From positions 1,116,001-1,180,000 of the forward strand of contig NZ_CP035382.1 of NCBI RefSeq assembly GCF_006874705.1: a stretch of DNA of 64,000 bases, given 5' to 3'. The notes under the pieces were generated by a model. That model saw only the letters and a program-made list of their open reading frames with translations, did not search any database and was not told the DNA's origin. Positions 8,709 through 18,493 of the stretch are shown one piece after another (the first letter of the stretch is position 1; the number at the start of each line of letters is the position of its first letter). Origin of the DNA: Leclercia adecarboxylata. GTDB lineage: Bacteria > Pseudomonadota > Gammaproteobacteria > Enterobacterales > Enterobacteriaceae. The position numbers were made by a program, and so were the translations under genes.

Positions 8709-10967
8709 TTACGCTTCGTTGTTGCTCGCATTACCGCGGTTCGGAGAGTCGATCTCCACGCGGTCGATGCGTTGCAGGCCGCGCATCAACGACCCTCTGC
8801 GTCCACGTTCGCCCACCACTTTCTGCAGCTCTTCCGGGCGCAGTTTGATTTTGCGTTTACCCACGTGGATGGTCAGGGTGCTCTGCGGCGGCAGAATAAA
8901 GAGGTGCGCCAGGCTGTCTTCACCTGCGGCCGCTTCCGCCGTTGCGATGTTGATGATCTTGTTACCTTTACCTTTCGACAGCTGCGGCAGGTCACTGAGC
9001 GGGAACATCAGCATCCGGCCTGCGGCGGAGATCGCCAGCAGCATGTCGCTCTCGTCCTCAATCACCAGCGGCGTCAGGACGCGGGCGTTATCCGGCAGGC
9101 TAATCAACGCCTTGCCCGCGCGGTTACGCGACACCAGATCGTTAAAGGTACAGATAAAGCCGTAGCCCGCATCGGAGGCCAGCAGCAGCTTCTGCTCGTC
9201 GCCTTCCATCAGCATATGCTCAACCGTCGCACCCGGCGGCAGCGTCAGCTTGCCGGTCAGCGGCTCGCCCTGCCCGCGCGCCGACGGCAGCGTAATCGGA
9301 TCGATGGCGTAGCTGCGCCCGGTAGTGTCGATAAAGGCCACCGGCTGGTTGCTCTTGCCCTTCACCGCAGCTTTGAAGCTGTCGCCCGCTTTGTAACTCA
9401 GACCCGGGGCGTCGATGTCGTGCCCCTTGGCGCTGCGTACCCAGCCGCTTTGCGACAGCACGATGGTCACCGGCTCGGACGGCTGCATGTCATGCTCGCT
9501 CATCGCTTTCGCTTCTTCGCGCTCGTGCAGCGGAGAGCGACGGTCGTCGCCAAAGGCGTCGGCATCCGCCTGCAGCTCTTTCTTCAGCAGGTTGTTCATC
9601 TTGCGATCGGAGGCGAGGATCGCCTGCAGCTGATCGCGCTCTTTTTCCAGCTCGTTCTGCTCGCCGCGGATCTTCATCTCTTCCAGTTTGGCGAGATGGC
9701 GCAGTTTCAACTCAAGGATCGCTTCGGCCTGAGTTTCGCTGATGCCAAAGCGCGACATCAGGGCCGGCTTCGGCTCATCCTCGGTACGAATGATCTCAAT
9801 CACTTCGTCGATGTTGAGGAACGCCACCAGCAAACCTTCGAGGATATGCAGGCGCTTGAGCACTTTTTCCAGGCGATGGTTCAGACGACGGCGCACCGTA
9901 TCGCGACGGAACGTCAGCCACTCGGTGAGGATCTCAAGCAGGTTTTTCACCGCCGGACGCCCGTCCAGGCCGATCATGTTCAGGTTGATACGGTAGCTTT
10001 TTTCCAGATCGGTGGTGGCGAACAGATGGTTCATCACCGGCTCCATGTCCACGCGGTTGGAACGCGGCACAATCACCAGACGGGTCGGGTTCTCGTGGTC
10101 GGATTCATCGCGCAGGTCATCCACCATCGGCAGCTTTTTATTGCGCATCTGGGAGGCGATCTGCTCCAGCACTTTCGCGCCGGAAACCTGATGCGGCAGC
10201 GCAGTGATCACCACCGCGCCGTCCTCTTTGGTCCACACCGCGCGCATGCGCACGGAGCCGCGACCGTTCTGGTAGATTTTGCGGATTTCCGCGCGGGAGG
10301 TGATGATCTCCGCTTCGGTTGGGTAGTCCGGCCCCTGGACGATATCCAGCAGCTCATCCAGCGAGGTTTTTGGCTGTTCAATCAGGGTGATGGCCGCTTT
10401 CGCCACTTCACGCAGGTTGTGCGGCGGAATATCCGTCGCCATCCCCACGGCAATACCGGTAGTGCCGTTCAGCAGAATATTCGGCAGACGCGCAGGCAGC
10501 ATTTTCGGCTCCTGCATCGTACCGTCGAAGTTCGGCACCCACTCCACGGTGCCCTGGCCCAGCTCGCTGAGCAGCAGTTCGGCATATTTAGAGAGGCGGG
10601 ATTCGGTGTAACGCATCGCCGCGAAGGATTTCGGATCGTCCGGCGCACCCCAGTTCCCCTGGCCGTCGACCAGCGGATAGCGGTAAGAGAACGGCTGGGC
10701 CATCAGCACCATGGCTTCATAACAGGCGCTGTCGCCGTGCGGATGGTATTTACCCAGCACGTCGCCCACGGTACGGGCGGATTTTTTAAACTTGGCGCTG
10801 GCGTTCAGACCCAGCTCAGACATCGCATAAACGATGCGGCGCTGAACGGGTTTCAGCCCATCACCGATAAACGGCAACGCCCTGTCCATGATGACGTACA
10901 TGGAGTAGTTCAGGTAGGCGTTTTCCGTGAATTCATGTAGCGCGAGGCGCTCTGCCATATCGCTCAT
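8709..10967 (-). CDS. parC: DNA topoisomerase IV subunit A ParC
   Basis: This is the breakage-reunion subunit of topoisomerase IV, which decatenates daughter chromosomes together with ParE. It has 752 aa, as in E. coli. The N-terminal winged-helix/tower domains carry the active-site Tyr in [13 protein letters not shown] near residue 120. The quinolone-resistance region reads [12 protein letters not shown] with wild-type Ser80 and Glu84, so no target-site resistance mutation is visible. A C-terminal beta-pinwheel follows (about 500-740). It is the first gene of the leftward parC-plsC-ftsP group. Confidence 0.98.
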   Translation of the reverse strand: MSDMAERLALHEFTENAYLNYSMYVIMDRALPFIGDGLKPVQRRIVYAMSELGLNASAKFKKSARTVGDVLGKYHPHGDSACYEAMVLMAQPFSYRYPLVDGQGNWGAPDDPKSFAAMRYTESRLSKYAELLLSELGQGTVEWVPNFDGTMQEPKMLPARLPNILLNGTTGIAVGMATDIPPHNLREVAKAAITLIEQPKTSLDELLDIVQGPDYPTEAEIITSRAEIRKIYQNGRGSVRMRAVWTKEDGAVVITALPHQVSGAKVLEQIASQMRNKKLPMVDDLRDESDHENPTRLVIVPRSNRVDMEPVMNHLFATTDLEKSYRINLNMIGLDGRPAVKNLLEILTEWLTFRRDTVRRRLNHRLEKVLKRLHILEGLLVAFLNIDEVIEIIRTEDEPKPALMSRFGISETQAEAILELKLRHLAKLEEMKIRGEQNELEKERDQLQAILASDRKMNNLLKKELQADADAFGDDRRSPLHEREEAKAMSEHDMQPSEPVTIVLSQSGWVRSAKGHDIDAPGLSYKAGDSFKAAVKGKSNQPVAFIDTTGRSYAIDPITLPSARGQGEPLTGKLTLPPGATVEHMLMEGDEQKLLLASDAGYGFICTFNDLVSRNRAGKALISLPDNARVLTPLVIEDESDMLLAISAAGRMLMFPLSDLPQLSKGKGNKIINIATAEAAAGEDSLAHLFILPPQSTLTIHVGKRKIKLRPEELQKVVGERGRRGSLMRGLQRIDRVEIDSPNRGNASNNEA

Positions 10968-11052
10968 TAAATGGGATTCCTCAACTCAGAAACCGGTTGG
11001 TTTCAGGCAATATTGCCGCAGATACTACCTTATCTGGCGAGTCGAGTCACAG

Positions 11053-11084
11053 AGAAAAAGGGCCGCAATGGCGGCCCTTTTTCG
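11053..11084 (-). terminator. ygiW terminator
   Basis: A stem GGGCCGC / GCGGCCC with a 4-nt loop is flanked by A and T runs. It lies immediately after the ygiW stop and upstream of parC. Confidence 0.88.
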
Positions 11085-11086
11085 GG

Positions 11087-11488
11087 TTATTTACTCAGCT
11101 TGATAACCTGTTTCACGTCGATTTCGAAATCGTTCCACTCTTTATCGACTTTACCCTGCAGCTCAACCTTATCCTGCGGGGTGACGGTCACGCCGTTCCA
11201 GCGCTTGTGGTCAATTTCGACCACCACCGTACCGCTCTCGTCGCGGAAGGTGTAGCGGTCATCGGACAAGCGCTCGGTGATGTTCCCGCGCAGTTTCACC
11301 CAGCTGTCGTCCTTCTGATCCTTGACCTTCTGCGCCGTGGTGAGGTTGGCGTCGTTATCGACAAAACCGCCCTGCTGGGTTTGCGTCTGGGTTGCCGTCG
11401 CGGATGGGCCGTTAAACCCGCCCTGAGCCGCAAAAACCGGCGCGGTGGTGATCATCATGATGGCAGCAATCGCAGCGTATTTTTTCAT
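11087..11488 (-). CDS. ygiW: Periplasmic OB-fold stress protein YgiW (VisP)
   Basis: This small secreted BOF/YgiW-YdeI family protein (133 aa) has an N-terminal signal peptide (MKKYAAIAAIMMITTAPVFA) and a single OB-fold domain. Family knowledge: it is peroxide and cadmium inducible in E. coli, and in Salmonella (VisP) it binds peptidoglycan and affects LPS modification. The start is the ATG at 11486-11488, which has a GGAGAG-type site and gives a proper signal peptide. The upstream part of the open frame lies in a palindromic repeat. It is divergent from qseBC, which controls it in E. coli and Salmonella. Confidence 0.93.
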   Translation of the reverse strand: MKKYAAIAAIMMITTAPVFAAQGGFNGPSATATQTQTQQGGFVDNDANLTTAQKVKDQKDDSWVKLRGNITERLSDDRYTFRDESGTVVVEIDHKRWNGVTVTPQDKVELQGKVDKEWNDFEIDVKQVIKLSK

Positions 11489-11505
11489 CTTAACTCTCCC
11501 TTTAG

Positions 11506-11647
11506 AGCCTGTCCCGGTAGGCGTATTTGTTGCAGACAGTTTGAACACGGACAGCGCGGAACAACCGGAGCGTACTTGAAGTACGTGAGGATTGTGAGCA
11601 CTGCCCAGGTTCAAAATGGCAAATAAAATAGCCTAACGGGATAGGCT
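11506..11647. repeat. 142-bp ERIC-like palindromic repeat
   Basis: The ends are inverted copies (AGCCTGTCCCGGTAGGC and the complement of GCCTAACGGGATAGGCT). The centre is a dyad around GTACTTGAAGTAC, so the whole element can fold as one long imperfect hairpin. It sits in the ygiW-qseB divergent region, between the ygiW start and the qseB control site. It is not ERIC by sequence but has the same non-autonomous palindromic design. I recall similar copies in other Enterobacter-like genomes but cannot search. Confidence 0.75.
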
Positions 11648-11684
11648 GTTGATGTTGTTTCGCAGTCCATTTAACAGGGTAAAC

Positions 11685-11701
11685 CTTAACAACTTCTTAA
11701 G
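11685..11701 (+). promoter_or_regulatory. PmrA/QseB-type box upstream of qseB
   Basis: The direct repeat CTTAAC-N5-CTTAAG fits the PmrA (BasR) consensus HTTAAD-N5-HTTAAD and the related QseB site. It lies 73 bp before the qseB ATG. Both autoregulation by QseB and cross-regulation by PmrAB are known in E. coli. Confidence 0.75.
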
Positions 11702-11773
11702 CGGAAAATTTAAATTTTTTTACTGTACAGCTGAAGGTTAGAGAGGGTTTACTGACCGCAACAGGGAGGGCAC

Positions 11774-12433
11774 ATGCGCATTTTACTGGTAGAAGACGAC
11801 AAGCTGATTGGCGACGGCATTAAGGCCGGGCTGACAAAACTGGGCTTCAGCGTGGACTGGTTCACCGAGGGTGAAACCGGCAGAGCCGCGCTCTACAGCG
11901 CCCCCTATGATGCCGTGGTGCTGGATCTGACCCTACCCGGCATCGACGGGCTACAGATCCTGCGCGACTGGCGGGAACGGGGCCGCAGCGAGCCGGTGCT
12001 GATCCTGACCGCGCGGGACGCGCTCAACCAGCGCGTCGAAGGGTTGCGCCTCGGGGCCGACGATTATCTCTGCAAACCCTTTGCCCTGATCGAAGTGGCC
12101 GCCCGTCTTGAAGCGCTGGTGCGCCGCAGCCACGGCCAGGCGCGCAGCGAACTGCGCCACGGCGGCGTAACGCTCGATCCCAGCCGGCTGGTGGCCAGCC
12201 TAAATGGCGAAACCCTGGTGCTCAAGCCCAAAGAGTTCGCCCTGCTGGAGCTGTTGATGCGCAACGCGGGCCGCGTGCTGCCGCGCAAGCTGATTGAAGA
12301 GAAGCTCTATACCTGGGACGACGATGTCTCCAGCAACGCCATAGAAGTCCACGTTCACCATCTGCGCCGCAAGCTCGGCAGCGATTTTATCCGCACCGTG
12401 CACGGCATCGGTTACACCCTGGGTGACGCATGA
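11774..12433 (+). CDS. qseB: Response regulator QseB
   Basis: This OmpR-family regulator (219 aa) pairs with QseC; in E. coli the system links catecholamine/AI-3 and iron signals to flagella, virulence and polymyxin tolerance genes. The receiver has the acidic pair EDD near residue 8, phospho-acceptor Asp51 in LDLTLPG, the Thr in ILTARD and the Lys in CKPFAL. The C-terminal winged helix includes [16 protein letters not shown] and the [11 protein letters not shown] recognition helix region. Its stop overlaps the qseC start by 4 bp, so the two are translationally coupled. Confidence 0.97.
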   Translation: MRILLVEDDKLIGDGIKAGLTKLGFSVDWFTEGETGRAALYSAPYDAVVLDLTLPGIDGLQILRDWRERGRSEPVLILTARDALNQRVEGLRLGADDYLCKPFALIEVAARLEALVRRSHGQARSELRHGGVTLDPSRLVASLNGETLVLKPKEFALLELLMRNAGRVLPRKLIEEKLYTWDDDVSSNAIEVHVHHLRRKLGSDFIRTVHGIGYTLGDA

Positions 12434-13779
12434 AACTGACCCAACGCCTGAGCCTCAAGCTGCGCCTCACGCTGCTGTTCCTCGCCCTGTCGCTGACGGC
12501 GTGGTTTGCCGCCAGCCTGGTCGCCTGGCACCAGACCAGCGATAAGCTCGATAAGCTGTTCGACACCCAGCAGATGCTGTTTGCCAAACGGCTGCTGACC
12601 ATGGATCTGGATGAGATCCGCGCCCCACAACGGATGCGCGAGGTGCCGAAAAAAGCGAAACACGGGCATCTGGACGACGATGCGCTGGCCTTCGCCATCT
12701 ACACCCCCGACGGCAAAATGGTGCTCAACGACGGTGAAAACGGGCGCGATATTCCCTGGCACTATCGCCGGGAAGGTTTTGATAACGGCCAGCTCAACGA
12801 CGATAACGACGAATGGCGATTCTTATGGCTCACCGCGCCGGACGGAAAGTACCGGGTGGTGGTCGGCCAGGAGCGGGAGTACCGCCAGGAGATGGCGCTG
12901 GACGTGGTGAGATCGCAGCTCACCCCGTGGCTGGTGGCCCTGCCGGTGATGCTGCTGCTGCTGATCGTCCTGTTGAGCCGTGAACTCTGGCCGCTGAAAA
13001 AGCTGACCCAAACCCTGCGCGCCCGCTCCCCCGATGCCACTGACCGGCTGGCGACGCATGGCGTGCCCGTTGAGGTTCGCCCCCTGGTGGACGCGCTGAA
13101 TCAGCTTTTCGCCCGCACCCAGGAGATGATGGCCCGGGAGCGTCGTTTTACTTCGGATGCCGCCCACGAGCTGCGCAGCCCGTTAACCGCCCTGAAAGTG
13201 CAGACCGAAGTGGCGCAGCTGTCGCTGGACGATCCGCAGGCGCAGGCGAAAGCCCTGACCCAGCTGCATGCCGGGATCGACCGGGCATCAAGGCTGGTTG
13301 AACAGCTCCTGACGCTGTCGCGCCTGGATTCGCTGGAAAATCTGGACGATGTCGAAACCCTTAACATGGCCGATTTACTCCAGTCGGCAGTGATGGATAT
13401 CTATCACCCGGCGCAGCAGGCCGGAATCGACATTCGGCTCAACATCCACGCTCCGCAGGTCACCCGCTCCGGGCAGCAATTACTTCTGAGCCTGCTGGTG
13501 CGCAACCTGCTGGACAACGCCGTGCGCTACAGCCCGCGCGGTAGCCAGGTGGAGGTGACGCTCGACGCCCACAGCGTGACCGTACGCGACACCGGCCCGG
13601 GTATTTCCCCCGACGCCCTGGCGCGGATCGGGGAGCGTTTTTATCGCCCACCCGGTCAGGATCAGACCGGCAGCGGCCTGGGTCTGTCGATTGTGAAGCG
13701 CATCGCCGCCCTGCACCGAATGACGGTTTCGCTACGCAACGGGCAGAATGGCGGATTTGAGGTCAGGATCGGCTGGTAA
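12430..13779 (+). CDS. qseC: Sensor histidine kinase QseC
   Basis: This 449-aa inner-membrane kinase is the partner of QseB. The first transmembrane helix lies at about residues 13-33, followed by a periplasmic sensor loop and a second helix at about 160-180 ([12 protein letters not shown]). The H-box is [13 protein letters not shown], with the phosphorylated His near 246. The ATPase domain has [12 protein letters not shown] (N-box), DTGPGIS (G1) and GSGLGLSIV (G2). Length matches the family (449 in E. coli). It overlaps qseB by 4 bp. Confidence 0.97.
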   Translation: MKLTQRLSLKLRLTLLFLALSLTAWFAASLVAWHQTSDKLDKLFDTQQMLFAKRLLTMDLDEIRAPQRMREVPKKAKHGHLDDDALAFAIYTPDGKMVLNDGENGRDIPWHYRREGFDNGQLNDDNDEWRFLWLTAPDGKYRVVVGQEREYRQEMALDVVRSQLTPWLVALPVMLLLLIVLLSRELWPLKKLTQTLRARSPDATDRLATHGVPVEVRPLVDALNQLFARTQEMMARERRFTSDAAHELRSPLTALKVQTEVAQLSLDDPQAQAKALTQLHAGIDRASRLVEQLLTLSRLDSLENLDDVETLNMADLLQSAVMDIYHPAQQAGIDIRLNIHAPQVTRSGQQLLLSLLVRNLLDNAVRYSPRGSQVEVTLDAHSVTVRDTGPGISPDALARIGERFYRPPGQDQTGSGLGLSIVKRIAALHRMTVSLRNGQNGGFEVRIGW

Positions 13780-13885
13780 GGCATTATTGCTTTTTCAGCA
13801 AAAGACTTTGCACATTTTGCTAATTTCACCGCACCGCTGTCGCGCGTAGAATGGCCCTCAGACTCGCTACTCTGAGGACAACTTA

Positions 13886-14467
13886 ATGAGCAATATCCTG
13901 ATTATCAACGGCGCGAAAAAATTCGCCCACTCTAATGGCCAACTGAATGACACCCTGACCGAGGTCGCGGACGGCTTCCTGCGCGACGCCGGGCATGATG
14001 TTAAGGTCGTGCGCACCGACGGCGAGTACGATATCCAGGCCGAAGTGCAGAACTTCCTCTGGGCCGACGTCGTAATCTGGCAAATGCCTGGCTGGTGGAT
14101 GGGCGCGCCATGGACCGTGAAAAAGTACATGGACGACGTCTTTACCGAAGGTCACGGCGCGCTGTATGCCAGCGACGGCCGCACCCGCTCTGATGCATCG
14201 AAGAAATACGGCTCCGGCGGCCTGATCCAGGGGAAAAAATACATGCTCTCCCTGACCTGGAACGCACCGATGGAAGCCTTCACCGAAGAAGATCAGTTCT
14301 TCCACGGCGTGGGCGTTGACGGTGTTTATCTGCCGTTCCACAAGGCTAACCAGTTCCTCGGAATGGAAGCCCTGCCGACCTTTATCACCAACGACGTGAT
14401 CAAAATGCCGGATGTGCCACGCTATATCGCAGAATATCGCAAGCATCTCGCGGAAATTTTTGCTTAA
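13886..14467 (+). CDS. mdaB: NADPH:quinone oxidoreductase MdaB
   Basis: This is a flavodoxin-fold, FAD-dependent quinone reductase (193 aa) that makes two-electron reductions of quinones and so avoids radical cycling. Visible are the N-terminal ILIINGAKKFAHSNG phosphate-binding region, the WQMPGWWMGAPWTVKKY flavin/quinone pocket near residue 72, and a C-terminal helix. It lies 29 bp upstream of ygiN, the other half of the quinone redox pair. Its 106-bp leader after qseC probably carries its own promoter. Confidence 0.95.
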   Translation: MSNILIINGAKKFAHSNGQLNDTLTEVADGFLRDAGHDVKVVRTDGEYDIQAEVQNFLWADVVIWQMPGWWMGAPWTVKKYMDDVFTEGHGALYASDGRTRSDASKKYGSGGLIQGKKYMLSLTWNAPMEAFTEEDQFFHGVGVDGVYLPFHKANQFLGMEALPTFITNDVIKMPDVPRYIAEYRKHLAEIFA

Positions 14468-14496
14468 CTGATGGCATGTTATCAGGAGAAATGACC

Positions 14497-14811
14497 ATGC
14501 TTACCGTTATTGCTGAAATTCGCACCCGTCCTGGGCAACATCACCGTCAGGCGGTGCTGGATCAGTTCGCAAAAATTATCCCAACCGTTTTAGAAGAGGC
14601 TGGCTGCCACGGCTACGCGCCGATGGTGGACACCGCCGCAGGCGTCAGCTTCCAGACCACCGCCCCGGACTCCATTGTGATGGTTGAGCTGTGGGAGACC
14701 GTGGCCCACCTCGAAGCCCACCTGCAAACCCCGCACATGAAAGCGTGGAGCGAGGCGGTGAAAGGTGACGTTCTGGAAACCCATATCCGTATTCTGGAGC
14801 AGGGGGTTTAA
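14497..14811 (+). CDS. ygiN: Quinol monooxygenase YgiN
   Basis: This ABM-fold protein (104 aa) can oxidise menadiol back to menadione; with MdaB it is thought to form a quinone redox cycle. Conserved residues run the full length (MLTVIAEIRTRPGQHHRQAV.. to the C-terminal HIRILEQGV). The ATG at 14497 is chosen over one at 14491 because AGGAG at 14484 is 8 nt from it and the E. coli protein starts here. In E. coli parE follows; here a 6.6-kb insert intervenes. Confidence 0.95.
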   Translation: MLTVIAEIRTRPGQHHRQAVLDQFAKIIPTVLEEAGCHGYAPMVDTAAGVSFQTTAPDSIVMVELWETVAHLEAHLQTPHMKAWSEAVKGDVLETHIRILEQGV

Positions 14812-14823
14812 CCTCCACGGTAT

Positions 14824-14890
14824 CGCCGGGCGGCACTGCGTTTGCCCGGCCTACGGTTTTGTAGGCCCGGTAAGCGTAGCGCCACCGGGC
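14824..14890. repeat. REP/BIME palindromic repeat
   Basis: Opposed REP units (CGCCGGGCGGCACTGCG..GCCCGGCCTAC and GTAGGCCCGGTAAGCG..CCACCGGGC) lie downstream of ygiN, at the left edge of the accessory insert. Confidence 0.85.
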
Positions 14891-14898
14891 AAAACAGA

Positions 14899-14931
14899 AG
14901 CCCGGTAACCTTAGGTTACCGGGCTTTTTTT
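14899..14931 (+). terminator. mdaB-ygiN terminator
   Basis: A perfect 12-bp stem (AGCCCGGTAACC / GGTTACCGGGCT, TTA loop) is followed by seven T residues. Confidence 0.92.
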
Positions 14932-14991
14932 ATCACCTTAAAGCGCAGCTGCTATGCTTATTCCTGATTTCATTGTTATCTGGAGGAAGGA

Positions 14992-15432
14992 ATGGGAATT
15001 TTTAACTTCGTTAAAGAAGCAGGTGAAAAGCTGTGGGATAACCTGACCGATCACAAAGGTCAAAGTGATAAAGTCTCGGAGCACCTTAAAAAGCTCAACA
15101 TACCGGGTGCCGAAAAGGTGCAGGTCAACGTCAACGACGGTAAGGCCGTGGTGACGGGCGACGGGCTGACCCAGGAGCAGAAGGAGAAAATCCAGGTCGC
15201 GGTGGGGAACATCGCAGGGGTCAGCGAGGTGGAGAACACCATCACCGCCACCGACACCCAGCATGAAGCCACCTACTACACGGTAAAATCGGGCGACACC
15301 CTGAGCGCCATCTCCAAAACCGTGTATGGCGATGCGTCGAAATACAACAAAATCTTTGAAGCCAACCGCCCTATGCTCTCCAGCCCCGATAAAATTTATC
15401 CGGGGCAGACGCTGCGTATTCCTGAAGCCTGA
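14992..15432 (+). CDS. kbp: Kbp/YgaU-like BON-LysM protein
   Basis: This 146-aa protein resembles E. coli Kbp (YgaU, 149 aa), a cytoplasmic potassium-binding protein, nearly end to end: the N-terminal [17 protein letters not shown], a BON domain (about 25-88), then a LysM domain (about 95-144, [17 protein letters not shown]). There is no signal peptide, as in E. coli. In E. coli kbp lies elsewhere, so this may be the relocated gene or a second copy; only a genome-wide look can tell. A GGAGG ribosome-binding site precedes the ATG. Confidence 0.88.
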   Translation: MGIFNFVKEAGEKLWDNLTDHKGQSDKVSEHLKKLNIPGAEKVQVNVNDGKAVVTGDGLTQEQKEKIQVAVGNIAGVSEVENTITATDTQHEATYYTVKSGDTLSAISKTVYGDASKYNKIFEANRPMLSSPDKIYPGQTLRIPEA

Positions 15433-15455
15433 TAGCGTCGCATAGAGGGACGATA

Positions 15456-15983
15456 ATGAAGATAGCCTGTCTGGGCTGGGGCTCGTTGATATGGAAAAGC
15501 GGCTCACTCCCCGTCGCCGGGGAGTGGAAAACCGACGGGCCGTCGCTGCCCGTCGAGTTTTGCCGGGTCAGCGACGGCGGTGAACTGGCTACCGCCATCT
15601 GTATGAATGCCCCTGCCGTACCGGTGCTCTGGGCATGGCTCAACGCGGAAACGCTGAGCGTGGCCTGTCAGGCGTTGCGCGAGCGCGAGGGGATCCCGGA
15701 GGAACGTTGTGACGGCATCGGCTCGCTGCCGATCGCCGGTCGCCACACCGGTCTGCTTTCAGAATGGGCAGTGGAGAGAGGTATCGAGGCGGTGATCTGG
15801 ACCGGACTGCCGCCGAGAAGCGCCTCGCTGGAGGGCCGGGTGCCCACCGTGGACGAAGCCATTGTCTATCTGGACAGCCTGAGCGGCGAGGCCCGCCAGC
15901 ACGCGCGGAACTACATCGACCAGGTGCCGGAGCAGATCGACACTCCTTACCGGCGAGTCATAAAAGAGGTGCTGGGGTGGTGA
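15456..15983 (+). CDS. Uncharacterised 175-aa protein, possibly GGCT-like
   Basis: The function is not recognised. The N-terminus CLGWGSLIWK recalls the glycine-rich YGSL loop of gamma-glutamyl cyclotransferase (AIG2/GGCT-like) folds, followed by a PVEFCRVSDGGELA strand, which would suit a small cytosolic GGCT-like enzyme. This is a weak structural guess. No signal peptide or membrane segment is seen. It starts 23 bp after kbp with a GGGACG-type site and may be co-transcribed with it. It is convergent with the GH88 gene, 18 bp away. Confidence 0.6.
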   Translation: MKIACLGWGSLIWKSGSLPVAGEWKTDGPSLPVEFCRVSDGGELATAICMNAPAVPVLWAWLNAETLSVACQALREREGIPEERCDGIGSLPIAGRHTGLLSEWAVERGIEAVIWTGLPPRSASLEGRVPTVDEAIVYLDSLSGEARQHARNYIDQVPEQIDTPYRRVIKEVLGW

Positions 15984-16001
15984 CCTCACCCCAGCTTTTA
16001 T

Positions 16002-17189
16002 TTACCAGTACAATTTCCAACTCTGGGTAAAACGCACCAGAGCTTCTACATAGAAGTAGTCCCCCCAACTGGCGCACTCATCCACGCCCTTATTGCTGGC
16101 GAGGTGATAAACCGAGTGCTTCAGCAGACCGTTGCCCTTCTCCTCTTTGCCCATCAGATAGTGCTTCGTCAGCGAGGACATTATCCCTTTCGCCCACGCC
16201 AGATAGCGCTCGCGGTCCGGGTCGGTCGCCGGCAGATGCTTCACCAGCTCCAGCAGGCCGCACACCGCAATCGCCGCCGATGACGAATCGCGCAGGGCGT
16301 CGGTGCCCACCAGAGCCAGATCCCAGTGGCAGACATGATCCTCCGGCAGGCGGTTGAGGAAGTAGTTCGCCAGCCGTTTTGACAGGGCGATCATGGTCGC
16401 GTCGCCGGTATAGATATAGCTCAGCAGGAAACCGTAAACCCCCCACGCCTGGCCGCGCGACCAGCAGGAGTCATCCGCATAGCCCTGCTGGGTGTTGCCG
16501 TAGCGCGGTGCGCCGGTAACCACGTCCATATAGTAGGTGTGGAAGGTCGAAGCATCTTCGCGGATGAGATACGTCGCGGCCTGCATCACGTGGGCTTTAG
16601 CGGCCTCGGCAAAGCGCGGATCCCCGGTCTGCTCGGTCGCCCAGTAGAGCAACGGCAGGTTCATGTTGCAGTCGATAATCATCCGCCCGGCCTGTTCCGG
16701 ATCCGCCAGATCCCCCCACGCCTGGATGATCTTCGCTTTCTCGTGGAAGCGCTCCAGCAGCGCTTCGGCGGCCAGCAGCGAGAAACCGCGCGCCTCACGG
16801 CTGCCGGTCAGCCGCCAGTCCGCCACGCAGGAGAGCGTGTAGAGGAAACCGAGATCGTGGGTGTTGGTGTCGCTGCGCCCGGCGATGCGCAGGCCAAACG
16901 AGCGGGTGTGTTTCTCGGCCATGGCACGGAATTTTTCATCACCGCTCATCTCCCACGCCAGCCACAGCTGCCCGGTCCAGAAGCTGGTGGTCCACTCGAC
17001 GTTGTCAGTCAGCGGGTAATACCCCTCCTTGCAGGTTTCTGCCGGAAATTTGTCGCCGAACTCCGTTAAATGACGGCTAATCAGGTCGAGGACGTGGCTG
17101 CGCGCCGAGCTTAACTCATCGCTAAAGGCGCGTTCATCCACGGGGGCGGGAATATCGGCCAGACGTTCCTCGGTGATATGACTTAACAT
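16002..17189 (-). CDS. Glycoside hydrolase family 88 (unsaturated glucuronyl hydrolase)
   Basis: The alpha6/alpha6-barrel enzyme family GH88 removes 4,5-unsaturated uronic acid from the non-reducing end of lyase-made oligosaccharides. Seen: the hallmark GYADDSCWSRGQAWG near residue 240, with the Asp and Arg-Gly-Gln-Ala-Trp of the family, the upstream MIIDCNMNLPLLYW near 180 with the catalytic Asp region, and DLGFLYTLSC near 110. The 395-aa product has no signal peptide, so it acts on imported sugar. The ATG at 17187-17189 has a GAAGGAAT site. It is the last gene of the DUF2264-permease-GH88 operon. The exact substrate is unknown. Confidence 0.85.
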   Translation of the reverse strand: MLSHITEERLADIPAPVDERAFSDELSSARSHVLDLISRHLTEFGDKFPAETCKEGYYPLTDNVEWTTSFWTGQLWLAWEMSGDEKFRAMAEKHTRSFGLRIAGRSDTNTHDLGFLYTLSCVADWRLTGSREARGFSLLAAEALLERFHEKAKIIQAWGDLADPEQAGRMIIDCNMNLPLLYWATEQTGDPRFAEAAKAHVMQAATYLIREDASTFHTYYMDVVTGAPRYGNTQQGYADDSCWSRGQAWGVYGFLLSYIYTGDATMIALSKRLANYFLNRLPEDHVCHWDLALVGTDALRDSSSAAIAVCGLLELVKHLPATDPDRERYLAWAKGIMSSLTKHYLMGKEEKGNGLLKHSVYHLASNKGVDECASWGDYFYVEALVRFTQSWKLYW

Positions 17190-17217
17190 AATTCGATTCC
17201 TTCTTTGACGGCGTAAA

Positions 17218-18462
17218 TTAGTGGTGTTCTGCAACGTTCAGCGTTTTAGCGCCGCGCCATTTGCTCTGGCAGGCGGATAAGGTAAACGCAGAAATCAGGG
17301 TAAAGGTCAGCGCCGTAGCGCCCATGATGATATAGGTCTGCTCAAAGCCGATGCGGTCATACATATAACCGGCCGGTGAGGACACTACGACATTGCCGAC
17401 GTAGAGCATCGCCTGATAGCCCAGCAGATACATGGTGGCGTTGACGCGTTTATCGAAATGCTCGGCGATATATTTAAATACCGACACCAGCAGGAGACAG
17501 ATTTCCAGACCGTACAGCGGCTTGAGAACCGAAATTAACAGGTGCGAGTCGCACATCCCGGAAATAATCAGTCGCGCTCCGACAATCAGGCCGACAATCA
17601 AAAGTCCGCGTTTGGCCCCGATAAAGTTAACGAACAGCGGGATCACCATATACATGACGAACTCCATCCCAGACTGCACGGTACCCAAATAGCCAAACAC
17701 CGCGTTACCCTGGTGAATATCATCGAAGAAGGTGACGAAATAGCGGGAGAACTGCTGCTCGGCGATAAACATCATCCACGCCACCCCCGCCACGTACAGG
17801 CAGAAGGCCCAGAACTTGCGGCTGCGCAACAGGGCATAGACGTCCGCCGGAGCGATTTTCTCTTTGGTCAGCACCTCACCGGCATGGGCCGAGTTGGTGT
17901 TCACTTTCAGGTTCAGCAGGACGATTAGCATAATCACCGACGCCACGCTGCCCATAATAAAGTTGTACGCCGGGGAGAGGTTAAACAGCAGGCCGGAGAA
18001 CGAGGAAGCCACCGCCCAACCCAATGAACCCCACATGCGGATCTGACCAAACTCCATGCCATTAAGGCGGCTGAAACGGTCAGAATAGGATTCGCACGCC
18101 GCCACGCCCGCATACCAGGCGAAGCTTAAATAGAGCGCGCCGATAATAATCCCCAGCATGGTGTTGGACATTAACAGCGGCTGATAAACGTAAATAAAGA
18201 ACGGCGCCATCAGGGCGGACATCGCCACCACAAAATAGAGCAGGTATTTGCTCATGCCGATCTTATCCAGAATATAGCCGTAGATCGGTTTCAGAATAAC
18301 GGAGAAGATCCCGTTAACCGCAAATACGGTACCGATCACCGACCCGCTGAGATTGGCTTTTTGTCCGAGCCAGATCGCCAGCAGGCCAATACTCGCCGAC
18401 CAGGTAAAGAAATAGAGAAAGATAAAACTGCTGATTTTGTAATATTCAGTTTTGTTATTCAT
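17218..18462 (-). CDS. MFS oligosaccharide:H+ symporter (LacY-type)
   Basis: This 414-aa permease has 12 hydrophobic segments and resembles the oligosaccharide:H+ symporter family (LacY, CscB, RafB, MelY): an N-terminal YYKISSFIFLYFFTWSASIG, the loop KPIYGYILDKIGMSKYLL near residue 58, and YSDRFSRLNGMEFGQIRMWGSLGWA near 125. The gene lies between a DUF2264 hydrolase and a GH88 enzyme with gaps of about 30 bp each, so it most likely imports the oligosaccharide these two cleave. The sugar specificity cannot be read from the sequence. Confidence 0.85.
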   Translation of the reverse strand: MNNKTEYYKISSFIFLYFFTWSASIGLLAIWLGQKANLSGSVIGTVFAVNGIFSVILKPIYGYILDKIGMSKYLLYFVVAMSALMAPFFIYVYQPLLMSNTMLGIIIGALYLSFAWYAGVAACESYSDRFSRLNGMEFGQIRMWGSLGWAVASSFSGLLFNLSPAYNFIMGSVASVIMLIVLLNLKVNTNSAHAGEVLTKEKIAPADVYALLRSRKFWAFCLYVAGVAWMMFIAEQQFSRYFVTFFDDIHQGNAVFGYLGTVQSGMEFVMYMVIPLFVNFIGAKRGLLIVGLIVGARLIISGMCDSHLLISVLKPLYGLEICLLLVSVFKYIAEHFDKRVNATMYLLGYQAMLYVGNVVVSSPAGYMYDRIGFEQTYIIMGATALTFTLISAFTLSACQSKWRGAKTLNVAEHH

Positions 18463-18493
18463 ACCATCCTCGCCGATATCCAGGGTAAGGGCT

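Noticed and set aside
8772..10940. A 722-codon open frame antisense to parC
   Set aside because: It is the complement of a well-conserved topoisomerase gene in GC-rich DNA. Its product is low complexity (His/Arg/Gln rich), has no domain and no ribosome-binding site.
9000..10967. Possible quinolone-resistance substitutions in ParC
   Set aside because: The resistance region reads [12 protein letters not shown], with wild-type Ser80 and Glu84. The matching part of ParE (WEVSSDEV) is also wild type.
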